Positions 1-13,002 of a stretch of DNA of 64,000 bases are shown here, one piece after another. The position numbers were made by a program, and so were the translations under genes. Under the pieces are notes generated by a model. It ran no database searches. It worked only from the letters and a program-made list of their open reading frames with translations, and was not told the origin of the DNA. Source of the DNA: Botryosphaeria dothidea (taxonomy: Eukaryota > Ascomycota > Dothideomycetes > Botryosphaeriales > Botryosphaeriaceae); the NCBI GenBank assembly GCA_011503125.2, contig WWBZ02000040.1, positions 186,001-250,000 of the forward strand, given 5' to 3'. The first letter of the stretch is position 1. Every line of letters starts with the position of its first letter.

Positions 1-719
1 CTCCGGAATAACGGTAATTCAACACACTGGCTTAGCCCTGTCTCCATAAGTGAACAAACAGTGCAAAAGAGGTGGAAGATATCATGCCTACTGTACAAGC
101 GCAAAGAAGACTTCCTCGCGGAGAAAGAGCCTCGTCTCAAAAAAAAAAAAATCATCTGAGAGCATCGCAACCAACACTATTTGGCCTAATATCCAATCGG
201 CGTAAAGTGAGATTTGAAATCAACTCCCACAGGAATTCCAGAATGCAAAAAAGTAATTCAACCACCGGCAAAGGGGGACAATGCTCTTCTCTCCTACCAA
301 TTTTTGATAACCAACAAGCTCATTCGGTAGCAAGGTGCAAAGCCATTTCGCTCAGCCTGCAGGGGAAAAAACAAGCAGGACGCTACTGAATCTTTGCGCA
401 GCTTGCTACCGGCGATAAAAGAAAACCATCAACTGTGAAATTTGACACATGTAGAAATTCGGCAAACAAGGGCTCAAGGCACTGCGCTAACCCTGTTTGA
501 TAGAAACGCCAGTCGCTTGGGGGAATGTGAATAGGCAGAAACCAATGGCAAGACCCATGCTGTACAAGAGCCGACAACCCAACTACATGAATGAGAACAA
601 CACATGACGCAATGCAAGTAGGGACGAATCCAAATTGGTTCGGTCGTAAGCAAGTTTGAAAAAAGGAAAGGGAGAAGTAAGAGACTCGTTCGCCGTCATT
701 CGGATCAACGTAGTCGACT
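1..719. other. No gene recognised; 3' flank of the LIM-RhoGAP gene
   Basis: Only short frames that look like chance occur here. The stretch lies downstream of the minus-strand RhoGAP stop codon and probably holds its 3' UTR. A run of 13 A residues begins near 140. Confidence 0.6.
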
Positions 720-3700
720 TTACAATTGGTTCACGACCTCGTGTTCGGGAGCGAAGACCGCCTTGTTGTTCTCCAGAAGCGCTTGGATGGCCATACGCTG
801 GGGTCCCATGTCTGTCATCTCGCGTTCGATCGACTGCGGGCGCATGACAGTCGGGGCGAAGACGACAGCAAGGTTGACAGCCGTCATCTTGACAGAGTAA
901 GCACATGTCACCGAAAGTAAACGAGTAAGACGGGAAAACTTACCAGGTTGTCCTTCTTGTGCTCCATCACACGGGCCAAATGGAAGACGAGGAACTCAAG
1001 GCAATCCCTGTGGTGTTGTGGAAGGTTATCGATGGCGGAACGCATGGCCGGCACGAGCTTATCAATATCTTGAAATTGGCCGGCCGCGAGAAGCTCATCG
1101 TAGACTTCGAACGTAATAAGAGGGTTCGGTAGCCTGCGGAAGTACTGCTTCAGGGCAGAAGTGACGGCATGAATGTCGAGATCCGGGTCGGAAATGTCGT
1201 ATTCAGGGTCCTTCTCGAAGCCAGCGCGCACCTGGTTCACCTGGCCAGAGCCACCGCTCTTACGGTAGATACCCTCAACGTCCACACCTGCGATTCTGTT
1301 AATATATCAAGGAAGTCATTTTGTTCGTCGAAATAATGTGGATATTTACCTCTGAGTTCGACCTCCTGGATACACCTGCGGACAATGCTCGGGATAGTGG
1401 CCTTCTCGAAATCGCAGCGTTCCGAAAGGTCAGAACCGAACAGCCCGTCGGCAGCCGCGAGTTGAGCTGTGCTATTGTTATGATTGTGCATAGGCTTCTG
1501 AATAGGCCTCTGCTGGGCCTTCTGACCGCTGCCGAAGAAGCCAAAGCCACGTTCACCAGCCTTCTGCGCAGCCGAGGGTTCCAGCAAGGGGGTATTGCCA
1601 GGTTGCAGGGATCCATAAGGTGCGCCTCCGACCGTAAGAGCGTCATGCTGATTCATTGGTTGTTGAGATGCAAATGCACCCTTAAGACCCTTGGTGACGT
1701 TCTTGGCAACGGCCTGGCCGCCCTTCTTCCAGTTGAACTTGTTCGCCTTCTGCTTAGGAATGACAACGATCTTGGGCGCTGATTCAATTGTGGACTGCTC
1801 CATGTCCTCAGCGAGGCGGTTCATCTGGTGCTCCTTCACGGCCTTCTCGATCTCGGAAATGGAAACGTCGGACTTGTCCTTGCCGTTAGTCGTGTAGATA
1901 CCCAGAGGGTTGCTAGCTGCCGAGCCGTTGGGACCGCGAGCAGACGACTTGTAGAGATCCTGGATCGTCTCCACGAGCTGGTTGTTGAGCTGGGCCAACT
2001 GGGTATTTTTCTGGCTGAGAGATTCATACTCCTGGTAGCCCTTATCCTTCATCTTTATGAGGTTCAGAATATCGTCGTTGACTTCGTTCCGCTTTTGCAC
2101 CAATTCCTCAATCTCGACCCGAGCCTTAGACTTGAACTTCTCGAGTTCAGAGGCGAAATCACGGAAGAACGCGGACTGGAAAGCCTGGAGATCCAATGGG
2201 CGTTGCTGGTCCTTGGCAGCCTTCAAATGCTCGGTCATGATATCCAACTCGCGCATGACGACCTCGCGCTGCGTGTCCAAAACTGCAATCGTAGATCGCT
2301 TCTCCTTCAGTTCTGAGTTCACCTGCTTAATATCAGAGGATTTGCTGGCCGATTCGTTAAGCTTATCGACCTCAACCTCAAGCTCGTTAATGCGCTGCTG
2401 CGCCTGGCGAAGCTGAGCCCTGAGGTAAGCTGGGTCATCCTTGGCATCCGGCGAGGCTGAGGTAGGGCTGCTAATATCCACGGAGCCGTTGTGTGGCGAT
2501 TTCCACTTTTGCGATAGGGAAGACCTGGATCCTCTGTCACTAAAACTGCGGCCATGTTTAACGGCGTTCGAAACACGTCGGAGAACTGACGAGTGATTTT
2601 CTTCGTTATCCCTGAAGATGCGAGCCATATCTTCATCCACCGAGAACTCGCCACCTGCACTGTAGCGCAAAAGCGAGGGCGACATCGGGTGTGTCGAGCC
2701 GTCGCTGATGGTGCTACTAATCGATTCATGCGGCCGGTGGCCACCGCTGCCGGGAGGCGGCGGCGGGGCTCTAGGCGTCGTGAACGACTCACTAGTATCT
2801 TTGGAGCTAAGAACTGGGCGCGTAGCGGATCGCGGGGGCGGGCCATCCATGATACTCCTAGATGTGGGCGACTCCACAGGCTTGGAAATAGTTAGACCAC
2901 CATTCATGTGCGAGAGGGTGTTAATGTCGCGATTAGCTAGAGCAGAGCTGGTAGATGCCTTGCGCTCATGGGCACCAGGCCGGGGGCCAGTGGGCGTGGC
3001 CGGCGAGGAGTGACCTCCGGTATTGGACCTTTGAGGCGCGCCGAGAGAATCACCCCTCTTGGGCCTTTCGATGGCTGAGGCGGAGAAGGGAGCAGACGCA
3101 TGGTGATGATCGTCCGTGCGCTCGTACTCTTGCGACGTGGGCGTGTAGCTGGAGTTGGTACTGACTGGAGATGTAATAGCACTCGATTCCGAGGCATCCT
3201 TGCGAGCTGATGATACGCTCTCGTCTGGCGAACGGAGGTCGGATCTCGACCTAGTCCTGCTGGCCTTCCTGTCTTTCGGTACTTCTTGCAGCTTGAAGCC
3301 TTCACCCAAAGAGCCCGCAGTGGAGGCGGACGTGGAGTGCTGGACACGGGGCCTGTCGCTTCCAACATTGGGGGACGCGTTCGCGGAGCCAATGTCTTTG
3401 CGGCGGACAGTGTCCATGCGATCACTGGAAGCAACCCGGCCCTTCTCCTGGAAGGCAATGTGAGGGCTCGAGGTGGACTTGCTCCTCCTTTCCAAAGAAC
3501 TGGACCTCGAGGATCCGGACTTCTCCTTCAACAAGTCCCGATGCGAGGAAGTGCCAGGCTTTCCGCCATTGAAGTAGTCCCGCTGGTTCTTCTTGTCCTC
3601 CTCCACATTGTAGGTCCTGCTGTCGGCCAACGGAGAGGGCCCAGGGGCGGGGTTCGGGTCAAGCGCAAAAGGCACATTGGCGAACATTCCGTCGGGGTCA

Positions 3701-4630
3701 TCGAAGTTGGTGGACATTGGCATGGCAGACCTCCTCTTTTCCCTGTACGTGCTCGCGGGGAGAGTTTGCGGTTCTACAGCTCCTGTCAGCCCTCCACTTT
3801 CATGGCCACCGCGCACTACCTTACCGCTAGGGCTATCGGCCGACGCGGGCGAGGCCTCGCGGCGCAAGTTCACACTAGCACCAGAGGTCGCCGCGCGAGG
3901 GCGGGGAGACAGCTCGTCTGGAGTGTCAATTTCCGGCGGAGTCTCCAATTCTGGCGAGAAGGCACTGGTCGGCACGGCGCTCGGGGGGAGAGCGGGCAGC
4001 GACTTGTCCAGCACCATGGGAGCCTTGCTGTCAGCCTGCTGGCGTTGAGCTTTGGTTTTTTTCCGCCGTCGAGCCATGAGCGATTCATGACAGCTCATGC
4101 AGAAGATGCCCTGAGAGGTCCTCGCATAGCGGAGGTTCTCGATCTTGCGCTTGCAGTTGCGGCATCGGAAGCAGCTCGCACAGAAGGCCTGGTCGCCGGT
4201 GAGGATGGCTAGATCTTCAATCTTGTTGTTGCAGGCGCTGCAGCTGTAGGTGCAGTTGTTGCAGATCAGGGAGCCGTCGCCGAGCAGCAGGAGGTTCGCG
4301 TCCGAGTCGAGCAGGGTGCCGCAGGTGTTGCAGCGGAAGCAGTCGATATGCCATCGGTTGCCGGCTAGGTCGTCGTGGTCAGTATCGCTCATGGCAGCGA
4401 CGCGGAGGAAGTCTCGCGAGGGGAGCTTTTCTGGGGTCAGGGGAAAGTGAGGAATCCGTCCGTACCTAGCTCAAAGGCCTTGCCTTCTTCCAAGATCTTG
4501 CAAGACATTAGCGACGTTCCAACATCCCAATTGAGCGGGGAAGGCGTACCTCGCCGCAGCCCTTGCAGTGGTAGATGACGTCCATATCGTCCATGCCGGG
4601 CGAGTCTGGGTAAGCGCCGGGCGACTCCAT
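720..4630 (-). CDS. LIM-domain Rho GTPase-activating protein (Rga1/Rga2-like)
   Basis: Predicted GTPase-activating protein for Rho/Cdc42-type GTPases, acting in polarity and actin control at the cell cortex. Five exons can be joined: 4630-4550, 4496-4466, 4364-1350, 1287-944 and 887-720. All have GT-AG borders and together give 1212 residues in one frame. The start at 4630 is chosen because the first two exons complete the first zinc-binding LIM module (CKGC near residue 23, then HIDC, CNTC, CNNC). A second LIM module follows (CSAC, CASC, CRNC, CMSCH). The middle is Ser/Pro-rich and disordered, then comes a predicted coiled coil at about 650-830. The RhoGAP domain occupies roughly the last 190 residues, with the arginine-finger loop EGIYRKSG. 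LIM plus C-terminal RhoGAP is the architecture of yeast Rga1/Rga2; which GTPase it acts on is not visible from sequence. Confidence 0.93.
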
Positions 4631-7600
4631 GGTGGCGGGGTGCAGCAGACGGTCTTCAGGGCGGCGGGCAGGAGCAAGGTGCGCGGAGCGTGGAGGGCGA
4701 AGGGTGGTGGTTCGCGAGACCCAGAGGAGCGGTAGGGCTGCGCGTCTCTGCGGAGGGCTCGCGGGCTCGCGCTGGGAGAGGCTCTACGGGCTCGGGGCCA
4801 CGGGCGGGCTGGATTAAGGGAGGCCGCGGCAGGTGGTATGGAGGGCAATTGCGGGCGCTCGCATGACAGGGCGCGGCGAGCTGTGAGGAGGCGGGCGGGC
4901 AGACTGGGCCCGTCTCAGCGCAAGAGAGAGGAGAAAGTCGTACGGTCGCAGTCGCAGCAGGGCTCGCGGCCGTCTGGAGGGCGTCGAGCGGATGGCGATG
5001 GTCTAATCGGGCCCGGGGGTGGACGAGAGCTAACTGGCTGCGCTGCGCCAGCTAGCCCGAAAAGACATAAGTCAGGGTCCCGCTACACACCAGCACTCTC
5101 CTCACCACCGCCAGGCCTGCCGCGCCCTGCCTGCCGACCATCGCCCGCCGGTGCCGCGTGCAAGAGTACGTACTACTGCGCGACCTTCACATAAAGGATC
5201 AGTAGTCCAGCCCGCTCTCCTCATCAACTGCTACTAATCCGCCGTCCTGCTCGCCGCCGCCCGCGAATCGGCGCGCGCCCCAACACCGGCCGCGATGAGC
5301 GCCAGCCAGCCAGCGTGCTGCAAGCCACTGCTGCTGCCCTCGACGCCGCCGTCAGCGATGCGGGCAGCGAGCAGCGGATAGACAGGGCACCTTGTAGTGA
5401 GCAGCCGCCATGCAGCCGCCCACTCACACGCCGCGCTGCACACCTTCCAGGCGCAGCCATCGGCCGTCTTGAAACTCGCCCCATCGCGGAGCAGGCTGCT
5501 CTTGTTTCTGCTTGCGGCTGCTGCTGCAGGCAAACAACACGCCCAAGACCTGTACGACGGCGGCCGTCGCGCGGGCGAGTCAGGCGGATGCTCGCAGGCG
5601 CGCCCACGATTGTCACGATCGCAGTCTAACGTGAGCTGCGGCCAAGCATCCCGGAGGGCGCGGCAGAGCAGCCACGACGCCGCGCACCCGCCCACTCAGC
5701 GTGCCTCCTGGCCAGCGCTCGCGCAAAAATAGGCATCGGCCAGGCCGTGCTTGCTGCTGGTCACATTTCGTGATCTGCCCGGGGCGGTCGCCCTCCAAGA
5801 CGCACGCTGAGTCGCGGCGGCAGGGCCTTGAAACCACCAGCCCTGGCCGCAGTCTGAATGTTGTTTCAGGAGGGAACACCAGCTCCCCTGCACACGTGTC
5901 TTGCCGTCCGACCCTCCCTCCTGCACGCCGCCGCGGCCGCGCGATGTGGACGCTGCCATGCCGTGGGGATCTCCAAATTTGCAGGATCTGGATCTGCCGC
6001 AGAGCTCATCTCCCGGCGCTCCTGTGCGCGCGATGCGCCGCTATATATCCACCACACACGGTCTTCGCACCGCGCTCCCGCCCTCGCGCTCCCGCGAGCT
6101 TGCTGCTGAGATCTGCCCCACCGCGCGAGTCTGGACAGCCCGGCCCTGGGCCTCGCCCGCAACGGCGTGGAAGATGCCGAGCATCCAATGAGCCTTGGAC
6201 GAGCTTCCAGCGGAAGGGACCTGACATATGACAAGTGTTTCAACTCTCCTCTGTCCTGGGCCCCACCGTTCCGCGCCCTGCCAATGCCAAAATCTGGGGG
6301 ACGCAGCCATCGCGCTCTCCACACCCAGCGCGCGCAACAGAGCGGAGGCCACCAAGCTTCGTCGATACGAATCTGCAGGGTCCCCTGGGGGGTTGGCCGC
6401 CTCCGCTGGCGATGGGGGGATGGGGCAGACGCCGCCGGGAGAGGCTTACGCATTCTCAGGCACCGTTGCCGTAGTTCATAACTTCGGATATTAATCGCTG
6501 GCCTTGTTTCGGCACACGCTTCCCCTCCCGGCCGCCCGTCTCCGCGCCTTGCTGCCTCGGGCATCGATTTCTAAATGGTGACCACTGCATCCCCACTTAT
6601 AGAAACACTCACCTCACATTTATCGAAACATCAGCGAGGGGCTGGCGATCGCTGCCCTGAGCCCGTGTAAAAGGGGGTCTCCGTCACGCCGTTCGGGTAT
6701 CCCGATGTTCGCTATCAATGCCCACTATCGAAGAAGGGTACCGAGAGGCGTGGGATGGACCAGACCTGGATTTTGAAGCTGACAATTGTGCCTGCATGAA
6801 CGCCTGCCGAGAACACAGAGATCCAAGCCCACCAGAGCACGGCATCACGTCCTCGACCTCTCATTGCAGAGCTCAGCAGCCACCAGGAACGGCATCCCAC
6901 ATCCCACCTCTCAACATCCCACCCGTCTGATTTATCCGAGCATTCACGATTTAGCCACCGTCGCACCGGCGAGATGTCAAGGCATGTGTTGTCCTCGCCG
7001 TGCGCCCAGAACGTCACCTTCTGTTCTGCACAATCCCGATGCTGCATACGCCGCTGCCACTCAGCATCGCACGTACTACCAAGAAGCATGGCAGACCTGA
7101 CCTTCCCGAAGAAACAAAACCCCGCCAGCCACATTTCGCTGCCCTCCCTCAGCCTACAGTTCCTGCTTGTTTCCCCCCTTATTCCCGACGAATGATGTCC
7201 TCCCACCAGACTTCCCCTAAGTTATCCCCCTGCGTCCTACACACCCATATCCTTCTGCTCAATTTCCGGATCATGCGCGTCATCCTCTAGCACCACCCCT
7301 CATGCACGCAAGTGACAGGAACCGCAATACGATAGACACGACGACGTCCAGGGGGCAAGAGTACATACATACCTACGTAGACGCGAGACTCACGATGCAT
7401 TCGCGGGGTTGGCGTAAGAACCAATGATAGATCGAGCTCCACACTATCCTCTTGCCAAATGCAGTAAAATCAGCGAAAACATCTGCGACCCAGGCGTGCC
7501 ATAACAGCCCTATATTATGACCCCGGGGGGCAGCGGGAAGACCAGAGATACACACCCACCATCCAGCAAGCGGGGCGCTGCCTCGGAACCGGGTGGCTCA

Positions 7601-8890
7601 AACGCACGCCTTTTTTCAGCCACAAAACAGCTCGCACAAACGTACGTACCTCTCCGCATCCCTGAGTCTTCATGCCGGCACCCGGCCTTGACACCAACCC
7701 ACCACGTGCCGGTGACTGCTGGGATATCATCATGTATAACAACGCTCACATATAGGCGAACGAGCCCGTCTGTACCACTCTGTCCTCCCCAATGGAAGAA
7801 GTAATAACCATGTCGGCAATACTTGCTTCATTCTTTCACATCTTCCCTCCCAGCCCAGAACTGACTCTCTTCATGAAACACCTGTCCTCGAGTCGTTCCG
7901 TTCCGACGCCCCCGCCCCTTATTAGAGAGAGATCCACAGCGGCCCGCGGAAGAAGCTTGACTCGCCTGATCGACATGAAGAAGAAAAGAAAACGTGGCTT
8001 GCCACCTTTTTTTGACTTCAGGTTGCTTTTTTCTTCCGGAGGCTAACCTCACAGAAGCATATGCCCTCACCAAAAAGTTGAGCAACGTCCGATGACACGG
8101 GAGAATTTCAAAAAAGAGACCGTAGCATTAAACAAGGACTATACACCCTATGAAGAACGAACACTGTTCAAAAGAAACAAGGAAAGAAAAATAATCTTGA
8201 GAGAAACCCCAAGAAAAGCAACAATAAAAGCTAGGTATACCGCTCAAAAACGCCTCCCTCCGAATCCCTACGATCCCCAAACAACCCTAAACGAATAAAA
8301 CCGAGGGGAAAAAAACCAACTAGAATTCGCTGGAGCGGGCAAATCCGAGGGGGAAGAAGAAGGAAGGTGGTATGGTATACTGTAAAGGCCGTAAGGAAAC
8401 CCCTCCAACAACAAGAAAATAGCTTCGAGGAAAAACTACCGCAACCAGCCCGCTCGTCTGCAGCAATAAAGTGAAAAAAGGGGAAGAAAGACCAAGAAAT
8501 GAGGACGAGGCAAAAAGGAAAATCTTGTCCATCAAAGGTGTATAGAGGTCAGAGAGGGGGAAAAACGCCTGCACTGCCGCAAATTTCCTCATCATCCAAG
8601 CCACCAAATCCAGCGCCGAAACTTTTTTTTTCTTGCTCTCATCGAGTTCTTCGCTTCGTTTGCCAGAGAATCAAAACTCTTCTTCTGCCACGCTGTAGTG
8701 CTCGAACAACACAAAAGCGCAACGAACGATCGAACGTTCCAACAAGACTCCCCTTTTTGCTCCTGATACCCCTCGCTTCCAATCAAGCGGCCGTGTCCTC
8801 CTTTCCTTTTTACCTGGTCCCCGACAAAAGATCCCAAAGAGAAAGAAAGATTGCAACTCAAACCTTACCGTTTCGAACAACCGGCAAGCT
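4631..8890. other. 4.3 kb gene-free, GC-rich intergenic region
   Basis: Lies between the 5' end of the LIM-RhoGAP gene and the 3' end of STU1. From 4.6 to 6.6 kb it is very GC-rich with overlapping long frames on both strands, none with a recognisable domain or convincing splice structure. The part from 7.3 to 8.9 kb has many purine or A-rich tracts and looks like untranslated or spacer DNA. It may hold a long 5' leader or promoter for the RhoGAP gene, or a noncoding RNA; nothing in the sequence settles this. Confidence 0.5.
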
Positions 8891-11800
8891 CTAAGCCTTG
8901 TTCCTTCTAGCAAGATAGTACGTGATGAGGTTCAAATGGCCCTTATCCGCACCGCTCACCGCCTTCCAGAAGCCACCATCCTGCTCGCCGCCCAACCGCT
9001 CGTGCAGCTGAACGCAGTAGTCCATGTCGGCCCTCCTGACATCCGGGTCCAGGCTGCCAAGGAATTTGACAGCCAGACGGCCAAGCTGCTGCGCCTGCGC
9101 CTCGGTGACGGGAACGTTCTTGGCGGCGGAGACCTGGAGCAGGCTGGACAAGGTCTGCAAGGACAGAGTGACGGTGCGCGGCGACGGCGAAGCGGACGCG
9201 GGCCGGCTCTGGTCGGACGAAACGGCCGAGGCGGGCGAGTTGGGTGCGTTGGCCGAGTCGAGGAAGTCGAGGATGCCCGAGATCAGGTCGGCGGGCTGGC
9301 CGTACTTGACGATCTCATCGGCCGTCTTCTCGATTTCGGTGGTGATGTGGCTGGCTGTGTCCCACTGGGCGCGGGCAGCGAGCACGGAGCAAAGAGCGCG
9401 GGCGTAGTAAGGGCCGGACTTCTTGCGGTGGAGCATAAGCATGGCCCGGATGGTGCCGAGGACCTGGGTCTTCAAGTTCTGGGCCTTGATGTTAGGTGTC
9501 TTCGTATCGACGGGTGATTCCAAGTACTCGAGCAGAGCTATCAAGAGCTCGCCGAAGCGCTGGTCTTGCTCGCCCCAGATGTCAAGGTCGCCCTTGACGA
9601 CGTCCTGCAGACGACGGAAACCGTGGGCATCGAGAGTCTTGGCCCGAATGCGCTCGATTCCGCTAGCCAGCAGGCGGCGGGTGCGAAGGACCTCTGCCCT
9701 GTCCTGCACAACCTCCTCACCTCCGTTCGCTGCACCGTTGCATTTCTGGCTATCGCTTGAGTCGCCCTGCTCAGGGTCGGGGGTTTCGCTGCTCATACGG
9801 CGATCGCGGTTCTGCTCGTTCACAGGCAACTCCTCCAAGACAGGCTTCTCGTCATCTGACGGCCTTTGAGCCTCGCCAGAAAAGGGATCCTCGTAGACCT
9901 TGACCTCCTCCGTGGAGATAGGGTCGTTAGCAGATGCACGTTCGGGTGACTTGGGCTTCGGAGTCTTGTTCTGCGCGAGGGCTCGGAGTTCCGGCGAGCT
10001 GATACCGAGACTTGCGGACAAGGAAAGGGGGCGTGGCGAAGGAATCTTGGAGGGGCTCGCATGTGGTGAAAACCTCTGGTTCTCAGACCTGGAGAAATCG
10101 ACCTTCGGGATCACCATAGTGAAGCTATCATCATCCGTGTGACTGTCAAGTCGACCATCCGTCATGGCTTTGTCTAGGGAAGGTCGCTGCCGGTATGGCA
10201 TGACCATGGTGAGATCTTCCACCTTAGACGGGCTTGCTGTCACGCTGCCCACGCTAGGAGACTTGCGGTGCATGGCTTCCAAACGGGACTTTGGCCGTGG
10301 CGGGCTAGTGATAGGACTATTCTTGTTAGACGGCGCGCGTGGTCTCCCTCTTAAAGTGCTGGCCTTCTTGGCTGTGCTCTTTTCTGGGCTACCGGCCGGG
10401 CTCATAGAGGGCGTCTCCGTTTGCTGGGCATTCCGATTCCTAGAAGCATAAGGGTCTGCGGTCTGAGGGCGCGGTGCCATACGTGGCCTACGGACTGGCT
10501 TGGCGGTCAAGGAACCGCCTCCAGAGCTGGCTGATGATGATTTATCTCCAGCCTGTGTTCTGGAGTTTGACAGCGCAGATGGTGGGCGACCATGGTAGGA
10601 TTTGGAGAGTGAGCCAGCGGCGGGACGCTCCTGAGTTGAGGCTGATTTGACGGGAGAAAAGGTAGCCTGCGCCGAACCGGGCCGGTCTGGCATCTTCTTA
10701 GCCGCAAGAGCAGCCTTCCTTTGCGCCGCAATAGTGTCTTTAAGAGATGAGCGGGACGCCTGTGACTTGAGCTTGGATATCGTTCCCTTGCCAGCCGCAG
10801 AGCCGACCGAAGCATTGGGGTTATTGGAATCCTTCTGAAGCAAAGATTGCGCCTTGGCATCCAGAGAATCCATAATAGCTTCAGCCCTGTCAGGCCACAT
10901 CTTGGCAAAGGCCCAGTATGTTGCCCTGAAGTTTTCGCGGACTTTGGGATTGGCGTCGATAAGTCCCTTCTTGATAATATTGATAGCGGAGTCCAGTCCT
11001 CCAACATGCTCGAAGTGGCCTTTGTGTGCAGCGTTCTTTTGGAAGAGGGTCTTCAGCCATCCTGCCGAGAAAATGCGTGGCTGCACGTTCTTATCCGCAA
11101 CAGCAAAGCCCACGTGCGCCATCATTCTGTTATTGTAAGAAGCGTGAGCAAAAATTATGTCGACCGTCGTATTTCCGTTCTGCGCGGCAATGTTCTTGGT
11201 ATTGGCACTCATTTTGATGAAGTTTTGCAACATGATCTCCACCATGGGGTCGATAAGAGGGCCGAGTGTCCGTGCGAGTTCTTGCACCAGTTGACATCCG
11301 TTGGAGGCGTGTGTCGTTCTTAGCGAATTGCAGACCTTGAGCATACCATCACGCAGGCTCAGGACGCCTGCAACAAACGCGGCTTCGTGATCCTTTGGCG
11401 CATTTCCCTTGAGCATACGGCGGATCTTCAGGATGGACTTTTCTCTAGGCAACCAATTGTGCTCCGTCTCCCGTCCATCAAAATGCTGGTGCATCTCCCG
11501 GAAAATTTCTTCTACCTCCTTGTGGCCGTAAACATACAAGGGCTCCATGGAGATGGTCTCGGAAGGAGCGGGTCGCGCTTCCGGGCCGACGCTGTCCGAC
11601 ATGCCGGCGTCCAAGGCAGGTCCAGAGGCGGTGGAGGCCTTCGCATCCACTTCGACCGCGCCGGGGAGGCCAAGATTAGCTATGATGTAATTGGCGATCG
11701 TCTTCCGCACGTTGTGGCTGTTCATCTTTTTCTTGAGATCGTTTTTCGCGTTATCGGGCGCGTTCCTGTGGCTTCGTCAGCATAGTCTCCCACGCAAAAC

Positions 11801-12463
11801 CAGGCAGCGCGCAGGCGCACCTGAACAATTCCACGACGGCAGATTTCGCGGTCTCTCTGACCATGCCATCCGGATCTTCAAGATTGGCCACAAGGTACGG
11901 AGTGAAGCTCTTGAAGGGGAGGTTGTCGCTCGCGTGCATCTATGCGGGGTCAGTTTGTTTGTTACACAACAAAATCTTGAGCGCGCGCGCGTTCGAGCTC
12001 TGACCTTGACGACCCATTGCATAGCCACCTCTTTCGCGCGGCTGTTGGTGCCGCCTAATGCGCCCTCGCGGACTATGCTCTCGACACCCGCGTGGTTGTA
12101 GGGCCAGATGTCAGACAACGCCTGGGACGCGGCATTGCGGTGGTTCTCGCGCGCATCGCCTAACCGGTCCAGGAGGACGGGCAGCAGCTGGTTGGACTGC
12201 TGGGCGGTGATCTGGGTCTGGCTCTGCAAGTGTAGGCGCTTGACGAGGTGTCCGAGGGTCGAGAAGCCGGTGGACACGAGGGTGGACGATGTTTGCGCGG
12301 CGATGGCAAGGCGCACGCATTCGAAGATGGTTGTCGTGCACTCCTGGGGGACGCGCAAATGCTTGATGCTGCTCTTGAGGCTGTTGAATTGTGTCAATTT
12401 CTGGTCGATCGGGGCCGACGACTTCTTCAGCGTAGCCAGAAGGCTCTCTGCCTGGTCCTCCAT
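8891..12463 (-). CDS. STU1: Protein STU1, CLASP-family microtubule-binding protein
   Basis: CLASP orthologue that binds and stabilises microtubules and is needed for spindle assembly. Exons 12463-12005, 11939-11821 and 11765-8891 have GT-AG borders and make 1150 residues, a normal length for fungal STU1. The N-terminus (about 1-250) is helical, HEAT/TOG-like. The CLASP N-terminal domain lies at about 275-515 and includes the stretches from FREMHQHFDG to AFAKMWPDRAEA. A long basic Ser/Pro/Lys-rich linker follows (about 520-900), typical of microtubule-binding regions, then a helical C-terminal part. The start is taken at 12463, where the protein begins MEDQAESLLATL. Its 5' end faces the divergently transcribed PBSP-family gene. 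Confidence 0.93.
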
Positions 12464-13002
12464 GGTGGCGTTGGCGCAGGCGGTGCGGTGGTGTTGAGGG
12501 TCTGTTGACGGTGGAGTTTGTTTGGGAAAAGCCGCCCGGGCAGCAGCCGTGCTGACCGGGCACCCAGGCTTCGCCCCACTCTCGTCGCTACCGCCCTTGC
12601 TCAGCAGCGTTCCGACTGCGCCCAGCCTCTGTGCGCGCAAATGATGAACCTGCTGCTCGTGGCGATGACAAACATGCCCGTTGCCTTCTTGCTGCAGTCC
12701 TCCGGTTCGTCCGTCCGGGAGCGCTGGAAGCTCGTGTCGCCCGAATGAGGCGACCGTATTCTCATAGCCATTAACTTCGCTTGCTCAGCACGTGTTTCAC
12801 ACCCTCGCCCCGTTGTCTGCCGGCTACGACTTGTGCGGCGACGTAGCTTCATTGCAGCCTGGGTGCAGCCTGGCTTCGTCCCTTGCTCCCCGCATCCCTG
12901 ACTCACAGTGCCCTTGCGTATATCGCTGACGCCGTTGCCAACGTCCTACCGCTTGGGGCGCGCTATATTCAGCAGGTACCGCACTGCGCTACCAGAACCA
13001 GC
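12464..13002. promoter_or_regulatory. Divergent intergenic region between STU1 and the PBSP-family gene
   Basis: About 540 bp separate two start codons pointing away from each other, so both promoters must lie here. No specific element is claimed. A frame extends the rightward gene upstream to 12883, but that extension looks like leader sequence. Confidence 0.5.

Noticed and set aside
5866..6564. Minus-strand frame of 232 codons in the GC-rich gap
   Set aside because: Arg/Ala/Pro-rich composition typical of GC-driven chance frames, overlapped by frames on the other strand; no motif.
6715..7206. Minus-strand frame of 163 codons
   Set aside because: No domain, no splice partners and an opposing frame of similar quality.
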